Positions 34,996-45,795 of a DNA stretch of 64,000 nucleotides are shown here, one piece after another. This DNA comes from Dryas octopetala (lineage: Eukaryota; Streptophyta; Magnoliopsida; Rosales; Rosaceae): contig OY992834.1 of the NCBI GenBank assembly GCA_963921425.1, forward strand, positions 7,981,271 through 8,045,270, read 5' to 3'. The notes beneath the pieces were generated by a model. It was given only the letters and a program-made list of their open reading frames with translations, ran no database searches and was not told the origin of the DNA. Made by a program: the position numbers and the translations under genes. Position 1 is the stretch's first letter. Every line of letters starts with the position of its first letter.

Positions 34996-37653
34996 TTAAT
35001 CGGACGGTTCGGATTGAATACAAGTCTGAGGAAAGAGAGAGAGAGAGAGAGGGAGTGTCTGTGAGGAAAAGAGTCAAAAGACGATGGAGTTTGGAGTTGG
35101 AATGGAATGGATTCTTATGCTATGCTTTGATTTGTCCGTTATGCTTTTGTTTTGTTTTGGTCAGTTGTTATTTTCTATTTCCGTCACTCCTTTTTTGCGC
35201 CAAGTATTTCATTTTTTATTTTTAAATTTTATTGGTTAAGCACTTAAGCTTTTCTTAGAAATAATTTTTAAATTCCAACTATTTTTCAAACGATGAAGAG
35301 TTAAAATTATTTTTAAATTGGTAGGGAACTTTTGATTTTATACTAGTGATGATGTCTATATTAAAGGAGTCATATGACTCATATTTAATGGTTTTCATCA
35401 AGTCTGTGTATCGGGTGTAGTGGGTGTATTGTATTTGAGATTTGTAGTCATTCATGGTACACAATTACTAATTATTCACAACAAAATCTCATAAATCATT
35501 ATCCACCGCTTTCATGATGGATAAGAATCAAAGCTGGAGACTTCACATATGTATAAGAATCTAATACCACAGAATCATGAGCCGCATGACAATAATATAA
35601 CTAAGGCCGGGAAAAACAACCGAACTACCGAAAAAAAATTGCAATATCGATTGAAAAATACCGAAAACCAACCGAAGTGGCGGCAACTATCGCCGTTAGC
35701 GGTTCTCTATTGATTCGACACTAGTCGGTAGCGGTAACGGTTGTGGAAATCTCAAATCGTTGGAAACCGTCCAATACCGATACCGACCCTCCTTCTTACT
35801 AATATCTCATCAAATAATTTCCATTGTGTTTAAAAGTTTTTTTTTCTTCTAACTCTTTCCAATTTTCCATTATTAAAAAATAGTATGTAATTGTTAAATT
35901 GTGTACATGTACATATATTAAATTCTCATGTAATTCTCATGTACACATTCATTGATATTTACTCTCAGAAGTAATAAAAAAAATGTGCAAATTAGTATTT
36001 TCCAATGTACTACATGACATCATCAAATGAATTGAGTTTTATGACTAAAATGAGATATAATTTTAAAATTCATTGACCTTTATGAGAAAAGAAAATTTAC
36101 ATTGACTATTATGTAATATTAAAATATTTTATTGAGTTAAATGTAATTTACTATATAAATTAAGGTCTATTGACTTTAGGTACCAAATTGTAATATTTTT
36201 TCATTTTAACTACCAAAATATTTATGTTATTTCACTTTAGGTACTAAATTTCAGTTTAAGTACAAACTTTAAAAAACTTGGTTATATCGAACTCTGACTG
36301 TCTAATAGTTATAATTTTTTTATTGATTTATTGTTTTTTCAATATTTGCAAGGCTTAAACTTTAATGTTTAGTCTTTGGGTTATAGGACTTTATCCCTCA
36401 AACTTAAATCAAAAGTATGAAACCTTTAAAAATTTTGATTTTTTATAAATTTCAAACAGTCACAACTGTGACTGTTCGACAATTACAACTGTATAACAAA
36501 CTAATTTGTGACCTAATCCAAAATGTCTTACTCTAAGTTAGTACCTAAACTAAAAAAAATTAGTATCTTACTGCTTTACTGAAAAACTATTGATATTTGG
36601 TATTTAATCCTAATTTTTTATATAAATTATAGGGTTTAAATATTACAACCGTGAGCTATATGTAAGCATAGAAGCTAAAATTAAAGTCATAAAATTTATA
36701 AGTTTGGGAGTGAGAATGAGTAGGAACAAGTTTGGGATGGAGGATAGTTGGATAACTAATCTTGTATGGACAATTAAAATAAGATTCAATATGTTATGAG
36801 ATTTTAGGTATTTAAGGAGAACTATTAAAATGAGATCCTCATTTTTAATGTACATTTATGTGATTTTTTTTTTCTTTAAAATACTTACAACGTCTAATAA
36901 TCGTATACACCGCCAGGAGCCTATTTCTCCTATTTGTGAGACAAAAATCATAATAGTATATAAGGAGTTCCATAATTTGATAGTCGTATACATTTGGCCT
37001 CATTTACCTACATGGGTCCTGACTCTTAAAGGTCGACTAGGGAAATCAGTTCTTTGGCTCTCTTAACATTATTTAAAGATTAAGTTGAACTTCCCACTTT
37101 GTGAATCGGACGTTAATGTTTTTCCCATTCGGCTTTCTACAAATATTACAAATTTTATGATTCTTTTGTACCAATTGGTAGTATTCAAATACATAAGAAT
37201 AATTCACAGATTTCTGATATAAGATTCATCATTCATATCAAAAGCTAATAAATACTAAAGACAAATATATAAACCGAATTCAAGCTACTTCATCAATGTT
37301 TGTATCACTTGACTAATCTCTAAAACTATGCCAACCTCAATATTTTTCTTAGTTTGAGTTTGTAAGGAATTCATATTATGCTTCTTATCCCTATTAGTGA
37401 TATTATTAGAGAAAATTATTGAAAACTATATGATAATTGAAATTTTGTCACAATTTGAGGATGAACAATATTTTTTGGCGATTTTGGTCCTGTACTTCCA
37501 CGACGTTTGTGCCACACCTTGTGGTGTTTGGGAATGGAACCTTCATGATAAGTCACGACTATGGCTTGGTCGGTTTGACCGAAAATTCAAAAAACAGCCC
37601 AAAATTGAGGCTATCGAGATTGGAAAAACCGAACCGAAGGGGGTCCGAAACTA
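34996..37653. other. AT-rich intergenic DNA with transposon-end-like sequence
   Basis: No gene is supported. From about 35605 to 35800 the sequence is rich in ACCGA/TCGGT motifs around AAGGCCGGGAAAAA. This resembles the subterminal region of hAT-type elements, but the other end was not found. A similar ACCGAA-rich stretch (37555-37650) lies immediately before the foldback element and may belong to it. Confidence 0.45.
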
Positions 37654-38632
37654 AGACAACGGTTTTTTCCACCGTACTAGGAAGTTAGGTTCGGTTTTGG
37701 TTCCCAAACTTCGTAACCGCCGGTAAACCAAACCAAATATATAAATATATAATATAATTAATATAATTATTTCAATTGAACCATATATTTATTATGTAAA
37801 AATGTTGAATGATGTATTTTTATAAATTCTTATTGGATTCATTTGTTGGAGTTCGGGAGAAAACCTGTGTTTTTTTTGCCGTTAACGCTTTCGTTTAATT
37901 TTTAAAAAAGTGGGCCGCTACAGTAGCACCTGGGCCATTACAATAGCGTGTTATTGTTGGTGGGCCGGATAATCATGATTTTTATTGAACTGGACTTAAA
38001 AAAAAAACCCCTTTAAATTATATGTTTTATATAAATCATAAAACATTTGTAATAAAAAACTCAAAACTCCAAAAATCAGAAATTCACGACATTAAACCCC
38101 AAAAGTTGATTCATTGTTTCAATGAGTTTTTGGTTTCGAACTTATATTTGTTGAACAGGTCTCGAGCCCACGAGCCTGTAGACGCAAACCGTTCATGAAT
38201 CGGAGCTACGGTTTGAGTTTTATGGACGTGTAAAATTGGGGGCATTTTCATAAATTTGCAAGAAAGAGTTTTAAAACCCAAATTTCAGAAAAATCTCACA
38301 TTTCTCTCTCCTCTCTCACACAGTCTGTCTCTTCTCTCCTCGACCTCACTCTCGGTCTCTCCCTCTCCCTCTCCCAGCCGCCCATTTGATCGGCGAGTGT
38401 GGCGCCGTCCGGCGACCATTGGCGGCGAGACCAACGGCAAAAGAACCATCATTTTCCGGCGGCGTCGCGACTCCGGACCACCTGGGGAAGCTTCCTCTCG
38501 TTGTTCTGAACATGTTGGTGGCTTCGGATTGTTCATCGGACCACCACAATCACCGAATCGAGCCTCCAAAGCCGCAACTGCTCCAGCGGCACAAAACCGA
38601 AGAGTATTCTCGTACTGCAGAGCTACAAAATC

Positions 38633-38975
38633 GAGGAGTATTCTCAAACTGCAGTCAACAAGTTCAATGTCATTCCAGAGTCCATCCCTGACTGGGTTTT
38701 CGACTTCCTGCCCTTGAGAGGAGGATATTTGATTGGCAATGTTAGCCCACCTCGCATGGATTTCCGGTGTTCTTAGTTGGGAACTGCATTGCCCTGAGCT
38801 CTCTAGCCACATCCAGCTGCACAAGCTACAGCCATTATGGACCTGATTGAGGAGTGTTGGGAGGATTTGATCATGCCTCTGAAAATTGCATACACAGCAT
38901 TAGAGGGGCATGAGCGGAGGACTATCACGGGATTTGACCCAAAGAACAGTTACCGCAATGGTAGTTCTTGGCCAT
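38633..38975 (+). pseudogene. Alkaline/neutral invertase fragment, left arm
   Basis: Frame-broken remains of a glycoside hydrolase family 100 (alkaline/neutral invertase) exon. The text reads [20 protein letters not shown], then [18 protein letters not shown] and RMDFR. After a frameshift and stop near 38776 it continues in another frame as [38 protein letters not shown] and finally SSWP before a GTAAGTTTC donor. This is the C-terminal catalytic region of enzymes that split sucrose into glucose and fructose in cytosol or organelles. It has lost several residues before SSWP relative to the right-arm copy. It cannot encode an enzyme. Confidence 0.85.
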
Positions 38976-39288
38976 GTAAGTTTCATCTCTATGAAACTCT
39001 AATATGATATTGTGTTATTTGCATTGGTTCTTGTCTTTTATCCCTTTTAAATGTTATTGCACTAGTTATGTTTATTTTTTTTTACCACCTCTAACAATTA
39101 GTTTAGCCATTAATATAGTTATGATTGTTCCAAATAACATGAGTGATGCTTTAATGGCTAAAATAATTGTTAGAGTTGGTAAAAAAAGATAAACATAACT
39201 GCTGCATTAGCATTTAAAAGGGATAAAAACAAGAACCAATGCAAATAACATAATACCATATTAGAGTTTCATCTCTATGAAACTTACA

Positions 39289-39538
39289 TGGCCAAGAACC
39301 ATCATTGGGGTAACTCCAGCGTGTGTTCTTTGGGTCAAATCTTGTGAAAGTCCTCTACTCATGCCCCTCTAATGCTGGGTATGCAATTTTCAGAGGCATC
39401 TCCCTGATTAAATCTTGCATCTCCCTGATCAAATCTTCCCAACGCTCCTCAATCAGGTCCATAATGATTGTAGCTTGTGCAATTGGCTATGGCTAGAGAG
39501 CTCATAATAGCAATGCAGTTACCAATTAAGAACCACCA
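39289..39538 (-). pseudogene. Alkaline/neutral invertase fragment, right arm
   Basis: Read on the minus strand this is a second, independently decayed copy of the same invertase exon: [28 protein letters not shown], a short in-frame repeat of the LIREM segment, [14 protein letters not shown], a stop, then NTRWSYPNDGSWP before the same splice-donor sequence. It preserves residues that the left arm has lost (RWSYPNDG). It lacks the upstream PESIPDW to SPPR segment, which is missing from this arm. Together the arms place complementary invertase sequence on one strand. Confidence 0.85.
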
Positions 39539-40075
39539 GAAATGTGTGAGAGAGAAATGCGAGATTTTTCAGAAATTTGGGTTTTAAAACCCTTTCTTGC
39601 AAATTTACAAAAATGCCCCCGACCTCACACGTCCGTACAACCCGAACCATTGCTCCCTATTCACGAACAGTTCGCATCTACGAGCTTGAGACCTGTTCAA
39701 CAAGTCCAAGTTCGTAACCAAAAACCCATTAAAACAATGAATCAACTTTTGGGGTTTGGTGTTGTGAATTTCTGATTTTTGGGGTTTAGAGTTTTTATTA
39801 CATATGTTTTATAGTATAATTTATATAAGGTTTAGGGTATGAGATTTAGGATATAGGGTTTAGAATTTAGTAAATAGTTTATACTAACTATGAATTATAT
39901 ATATAAGGTGTAAGAATTTATAAAATATATCATTCGACATTTTTACAAAATAAATATATGGTTCAATTTAAATAATTTTATTAATTTTATTATATATTTA
40001 TATACCGGTTCGGTTTACCGACAGTTATGGAGTTTGGGAACCGGAACCAAACTGAACTTCCCGGTACGGTGGAAA

Positions 40076-41015
40076 AAATGGTTGTCTATGAGAGGGTTGT
40101 GTGAAGATGGGAGGCTGAATGAGGCAACCCATTTGTTGTCTTCAATGTTTTGGAGGATTTCTCACAAGGGTTGTGATGATGATATTGTAATCTATAGAAC
40201 CTTGTTAGATGCCCTATGTGATCATGGGCAGGTTGAAGAGGTTGTTGAAATTCTTGGTAAGATATTGAGGAAGGGGCTGAAGGTCCCTCTGCGGTTTCGT
40301 CACGGTCTTGATCTCAGCCGGTGTGGTAATGGCGAAGACATAGAAGGCATTAAGCGTTTAATTAATGAAGCTCTGGTCAGAGGTGGGAATCCCAGTTTGG
40401 CTAGTTATCGTGCTATGGCAATTGATCTTTACAATGAAAATAAGATTGATGAGGCTGACAAAGCACTAAAGCAAATGCAAGACAAAGGCTTTAGGACAAC
40501 GACTTTGGTTTATGAAGCAAAGGCAGCTTCATTGTGTAAGGAAAGGAAAGTTGATGAAGCTGTGGAGGTGATTGAAAAGGAGATGGTGGAGGCAATTCAA
40601 TTGTGTTCCGACTTTGAGAGTGCATGGTGTTGTGGTGAGAGGCCTTTGTAGCCAAGGGAAATCAGATTTAGCCGTTGGGTACATAAAGAAGATGGAAAAG
40701 CAGGTGGGTTGTGTTGCTGACAAGCAAACTTATGGCATTTTAGTTTATGGGCTTTGTGGTGAGAGTAGATATCTTGAAGCGAGTCGAGTATTGAAGGACA
40801 TGTTGATCAAGTCATATTGGCCTTGCTCTGATACTTACAATAGAGTTATTAGGGGTCTTTGCTCAGTGGGCAGGCAATATGAAGCTGTTATGTGGTTGGA
40901 GGAGATGATAAGTCAGGCTTTTCTACCAGAATATTCTGTATGGAACTCATTGGTGGTATATGTGTGTTGTAACATGGCCAATATTGAGGTCTATAACCGG
41001 CTAAAGAGTTCTTGA
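40076..41015 (+). pseudogene. Truncated, frameshifted P-class PPR gene
   Basis: About six pentatricopeptide repeats are readable: DIVIYRTLLDALCDHGQVEE, SLASYRAMAIDLYNENKIDE, LVYEAKAASLCKERKVDEAV, then after the frameshift LRVHGVVVRGLCSQGKSDLA, QTYGILVYGLCGESRYLEAS and DTYNRVIRGLCSVGRQYEAV. P-class PPR proteins bind organellar RNA. The 5' part of the gene is missing and is replaced by the foldback element. A net +1 insertion in GCAATTCAATT (about 40591-40600) puts a TAG at 40649-40651 in the first frame. The second frame ends in TGA at 41013-41015. A 3' untranslated tail follows up to the hAT-like insertion at 41137. No target peptide remains. Confidence 0.88.
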
Positions 41016-42085
41016 CTGTTTGTAGTTGACCAGCTGAGAATGGTGAACATGCTTTGTACAGATTGCTTCCTCTTATTTATGCCTTTTCATTTCGGTGCAT
41101 TGTCTAGTTACAGTAACAGAAGACCTCAGGTACCATTAGGGCTGCCCATCGGTCGGATCGAATCGGTAAATGGCCTTACCGATTCGATTACCAACATTTT
41201 CGGTAATTCAATTTGGATGCCGATTACCAAATCGATTTTTTCGGTAATCGGTAATTTTCGGATACTTCAATTTTCGGTAATTTTCGGTATTTTCGGTATT
41301 TTGGTAAACAATGTTCATTATAGCTTACAGCAGAAAAAAAAAATTATAAACAAAAAAATCCAAGCCTTTTAGGCCTTTTCGCACACACACACACACATTA
41401 CACAACCAGCAAGACATATCAGTATTAAGAATCCAATATAACAATTAGCATTAAGAATCCAATCAATTATATATATATATTAAATTATTAATATTACAAT
41501 TAGATTACACAACCAGCACAAACAACTAGCAAGCATATCAGCATATCCAAAGATCAAATAATCAAGTATATCAGTATATCAGTATATCCAAAAATCAAAT
41601 TATCACATATCCAAAGATCAAATTATCAAGTATCAACTATTGAGATTATAAACTATTAAAAAAACCCAAATTAACCCAAATTAACTAGAATAATCCAGAA
41701 ATTACAATAAACCCAAATTAATAAGAACAAAGTTTACAATTCAGAAAATAAACTACTAAATAAAATATTGAAGATCACTCTCTAAACTTCAAGGTCAAAG
41801 GCTTCAAGACCTGGGGCTGCAGCATATCAACTTCCCAGGGGTGCTTATGTAATTTGCTGAAATCTGAAGAGACAAAATTTGAGTGTATAAAAAGTAACCA
41901 CTGTGCTGATAAGAACATAAATAAATAATGATACATATGAATGAAAAATTGTAATAATGTATGGATTAGTTATTTTTCCATTCTGTTAGGGACTGGAAAA
42001 CATATTATTATTTGTAAATTGTGATTATCCTATTAATAATGCTAATTAAAATGAGCATTTCCTGTTGGATAGACTTTTCACTAAC

Positions 42086-42190
42086 CTCGCTTACTCTTCT
42101 TCGAATTGCAGCATCAATACATTTGATGACCCTTTCCTTCTCTCCTTCAGTATCAAGGGTGCAACCATCCATGTGACGAATAAAATACTC
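42086..42190 (-). pseudogene. Captured exon of an ACT-domain-repeat (ACR) gene
   Basis: On the minus strand a 105-bp, 35-codon segment is bounded by an AG acceptor (TTGAAG) and a GTTAGT donor, both in phase 0. It reads EYFIRHMDGCTLDTEGEKER and continues VIKCIDAAIRRRVSE. This matches the linker before the C-terminal ACT domains in plant ACR proteins, which have the form YIRHxDG...EKERVIKCLEAAIxRR. ACR proteins are thought to sense small molecules and nitrogen or amino-acid state. No other ACR exon is visible, so it is a fragment carried by the hAT-like element with its intron edges. Confidence 0.75.
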
Positions 42191-43751
42191 CTTCAATTAA
42201 TTATATGCATCATTGATCAGTTAGTTTAATCAAATCTTCAAGGGGTTTCAAGACATCTGAATTAAATGGAATAATGGTTTCTGTATCTCATATCTTTTGA
42301 AAGAAACCATAACTACTGCTTCAAACAGAAAATTAATTAACTAGATACTTAGCAATATAGGACACATGAAAGGATCACACAAGTAAGTAGATATTCAAAC
42401 ATGTTATGGTGGAAAAATTTATTGCCTCAAAATCAGATAATGTTATGGTGCAATAACTGAGGAAAATGTGATGTGTACTTAATGATATATACTACTCCCT
42501 GCAGGGTTGCATTTGGTTTTGACAAGGGAACTGTGATGATTAAAATGAATGCTTCTCATACTTGGGATTCTGTGGACCTCTAAGCTTAGAAGGAAAATTT
42601 GAAGGAATAAAGGCATCTCATGCTGCAATTTATAGTGTCTGCTATGAAGGGGTAGAATAATGGAATGATTAATTTCACCTAAGCCTTGTTGCTACTGCTA
42701 TTAACCTATTACTGTTGTATGATATGAACTATAAGTGGCCAATACAAATTTATCTTTGTGTATTTGTAGTGTTTCCCAGGAGGAACAAATTGTAAGGATC
42801 AGTAGACTAATTTCTAATGGATTGTATTATGTGTGCTCTTTATCAAATTATACTGGCCCATGGTGAATATAGTAAATCGAGTATATATATACATCTTTCA
42901 ACTGCAAATTCCCTGCAATAAACCCTATAACATCACCCAAGCAAAGTAGTTTTCTTTGATGACACAAAATTGATCTGCAAAAGCATTTTTCTTTTTGTTT
43001 ATAAATGAACCAAGTAAAATTGAATATGCAGAAATTCATGCTGAAAGTTCCTACACTTAGAATTTTCATAAGCAATTTCCTGCAGTGGATATGAAAATTC
43101 ATAAGCAATTTCACTTGTGGCCCTGCTTTGGCAATTATATTCAAAATCTCAATTTTTTATCTCCATGTCAATCTTTCAAATACAACCTGAAATCTAAATG
43201 GTCTCTCTACCAGAAGTTTCAAAAACTAGATTAATTAGCACTCTCCAATATATTAAAAGCCAGATCTAAATGGTATATGAATGAATCTCACAGAATATTT
43301 ACCAATGCACAATCTTGTCCACCATATATTTCAGAAGGGAATCAGAATTAGATATGCAAATCTGAACTAACATTCATCTTGTGGCAGATAGATATGCAAT
43401 AAATATTGTAACTTTAGCATACATAGTTCAGTCAAGAAATTTATTAGATACCAGATTACATTGGTGAACAGACTTCATTGATCATCAGGGTATCACTTCA
43501 ACATGTCTTGGCTTCAGGTTAAATTGCTGCAAGTGACTGTTTCTGAGCCTGCGTAAATTAGTACAAAATCCAAATATTAATTCATAAACAAGATAAAGAG
43601 ATTGACAGATGAATAAAACTACAAAATCAAATGTAAACAAATCGAAGCTATAACCTGGGTGATAGAGACAGAGTGTATGGTTTCTGGGAGATCGAAACTC
43701 GGTGAGAGAGAGAGAGTCTGAGTGAGTTTCTGATTTCTGCGTTTTTGGTGA

Positions 43752-44060
43752 GACTCTCTCGAAGGCGGCGAGAGAGAGGCGAAGGCGAGGGGAAGAGAGA
43801 GGCGAAGGCGAGGGCGAGAGGAAGGCGAGGGCGAGGGCGAGAGAGAGGCGAGGGCGAGAGAGAGGCGAAGGCGAGGGCGAGAGAGAGGCGAAGGCGAGGC
43901 GAGAGAGGAGAAGGCGAAGGCGAGGCGAGAGAGGCGAAGGCGAGGGTGAAGGCGGCGACTCGGCGAGAGAGGGTCTGAGTGAGAGAGAGGCGAAGGCGAG
44001 GGCGAGAGAGAGGCGAAGGCGAGGCGAGAGAGAGGCGAAGGCGAGGCGAGAGAGGGTCTG
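43752..44060. repeat. GC-rich minisatellite (GAGGCGAAGGCGA units)
   Basis: Over 300 bases consist of shuffled GAGAGAGGCGAAGGCGAGG units, including two longer duplicated segments that share GGGTCTGAGTGAG (43970-43990 and 44050-44070). It lies inside the AT-rich hAT-like element and gives long but meaningless Arg/Glu/Gly or Ser/Pro/Leu frames on both strands. Next to a CT-rich leader-like tract, it may be an expanded 5' leader captured from a host gene. Confidence 0.9.
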
Positions 44061-44448
44061 AGTGAGGCTAGGCGGCTAGGGTTATCTATTTTGAGTTCTG
44101 AATAGAGAGCGTTCACTGATTTGTGTTTGTGTTTTAGACTTTTAGTGATTTTCTATTTTTTATTTTTTATTTTTACCAAAGTTATTTTCTGTTTTAGTTT
44201 GAAATTTCTAATTGTTTAGAACTTTAGGGTATTAACTATTAAGTATTAACTAGTTTAATAAAAACCTTATACATCACTTACATATTTACTTATTTTGTTA
44301 TTTAACTTATTTACATATGTTTTAAACTTTTAATTATTATGTGTTTTATAATTTATATAAAACATATATATAATTTATATACATAATTAGATATATATTG
44401 ACCCTATAATAATCTTAATAGATTTCATATAAAAACTAATTAAAAATA

Positions 44449-45520
44449 CCCTAAACCCTAAACCCTATACCCTATATGGCTATAGCCACTATACCATATA
44501 CCATACCCTATACTCTATAGTCCTATACTCATATACCATATACCATATCCCATATATATTAGTAATTTAGTATACTATAATCCTATACTAGTATACCACT
44601 ATACCCTATATCTTATGCAAGTATACTATATAGTATATACCCTATAGTCTATACTAATATACTTCATAAGTCTACAGTCTATACCCTATATAGCTATACA
44701 GCCTATACCATATATGGATATACCTTATAAGTTATAAGTTTATAACTATAATATATAGTTTTATACTTTTAGTATATATAGTTTATACTATATAACTATA
44801 CAAAGTTTACAAACTATATAAAGTTATAAACTACATATATAAACTATATACTATATAAATTATAAATTATAAATTATAAACTATAAACTATATACTAAGC
44901 AAATTAATGTCCCAATTGGGTATAAGAATAACTGAAAGTCTAAAACTATATACTAATTAGTAATATTATTATATAGGTATAAGCAAAGATATAAGCAAAT
45001 ATATTATAGGTATAAGCAACTATATACTAATTAGTAATATTATTATATAGGGTATAGGTATAAGCAAGTATATGATATAATATTACTATAACTATAACTG
45101 AAAGTCTAAAACTATATACTAATTAGTAATATTATTATGTAGTTTATAGTTTATGATTTATCTCATATAAACTATAACTAAAAGTCTAAAACTATATACT
45201 AATTAGTAATATTATTATATAGGGTATAAGTATAACTGAAATTATATATTAAAACATTATTATATAAGTTGTTTATACTTTGTACTATATACTATATAGA
45301 GTTATAAATTATATACTATATAAAGTTAGTAAAGTTATAAACTATATATTTATATAAACTATATGGTATTATAAACTATGTACTACATAAACATAAACTA
45401 TAAAGTATATAAACTATATACTAAGCATATTAATGTAATAATAATACATATAAATATATATAACCATATACTAACCATATTAAATCATTAATGTAATAAT
45501 ATTACATATAAATATATATA
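44449..45520. repeat. Telomere-like motif and AT-rich tandem arrays
   Basis: The block starts with CCCTAAACCCTAAACCCTA (44449-44467), about 2.7 units of the plant telomere repeat, followed by degenerate CCCTATA units to about 44720. From about 44880 to 45240 a roughly 80-bp unit containing ACTATATACTAATTAGTAAT is repeated about four times. The remainder is permutations of TATAAACTATATACTA. No genes are present. Confidence 0.75.
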
Positions 45521-45795
45521 ACTAAATTTCGGTAATTGTTTCGGATTTTTCGGTATATATTTCGGTTTTTTCGGTAATAATCGATTCGGTTGCTTTCGGT
45601 CATAATTTTCGGTAATCGGTCGGTTTACCAACTTTTTTCGGTTTTTACCAAAACCAAACCAACTTTTTCAGTAATTTTTTGGTTTCGGATTTTCGATTTT
45701 CGGCATGTTAAAATCGATTTACCAAACCAAAAAATTTCGATCGGTAGTCGGTCGGTTCGGTAAATACCAAACCAATGGGCAGCCCTAGGTACCAT

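Larger units (their letters stand above)
37654..40088. mobile_element. Foldback element carrying captured invertase fragments, 2.4 kb
   Basis: The two arms are inverted copies. GGTTTTTTCCACCGTAC at 37661 pairs with GTACGGTGGAAAAAATGG at 40064. TTTGCAAGAAAGAGTTTTAAAACCC (38256-38280) recurs inverted near 39578-39602, and the arms meet at a loop near 39120-39150. The left arm holds about 430 bp (about 38315-38745) that the right arm lacks. Each arm includes part of an alkaline/neutral invertase exon followed by intron sequence. Both include non-coding flank, so capture was at the DNA level. No transposase frame is present. No target duplication could be defined, because the right end abuts the PPR remnant directly. 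Confidence 0.85.
41137..45787. mobile_element. hAT-like non-autonomous element, 4.65 kb, with 8-bp target duplication
   Basis: The termini are TAGGGCTGCCCATCGGT (left) and the inverted TAGGGCTGCCCATTGGT (right). Both are followed by dense TTCGGTAAT/CGGTCGG subterminal motifs. Both flanks carry GGTACCAT (41129-41136 and 45788-45795), the 8-bp duplication expected of hAT transposition. No transposase can be read. The interior holds an exon captured from an ACR gene, a CT/GA-rich 5'-leader-like tract, a GC-rich minisatellite, telomere-like DNA and AT-rich tandem arrays. It inserted just 3' of the PPR remnant. Confidence 0.9.

Noticed and set aside
35605-35800. ACCGA/TCGGT-rich sequence as a complete hAT element
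   Set aside because: Only one end-like region is visible. No inverted partner or 8-bp duplication was found, so no element is called.
38256-38717. Plus-strand open frame of 153 codons in the same element
   Set aside because: It begins in CT-rich leader-like DNA and reads the invertase fragment in the wrong frame. The recognisable invertase residues lie in another frame.
38285-38824. Minus-strand open frame of 179 codons in the foldback element
   Set aside because: It runs antisense to the GC-rich left-arm insert and the captured invertase piece. The frame exists because of base composition and matches no family.
43619-44116. Long minus-strand open frame (165 codons), rich in Ser/Pro/Leu/Arg
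   Set aside because: It is produced by the GAGGCGAAGGCGA minisatellite, which stays open in several frames on both strands. It has no domain or codon-bias support.
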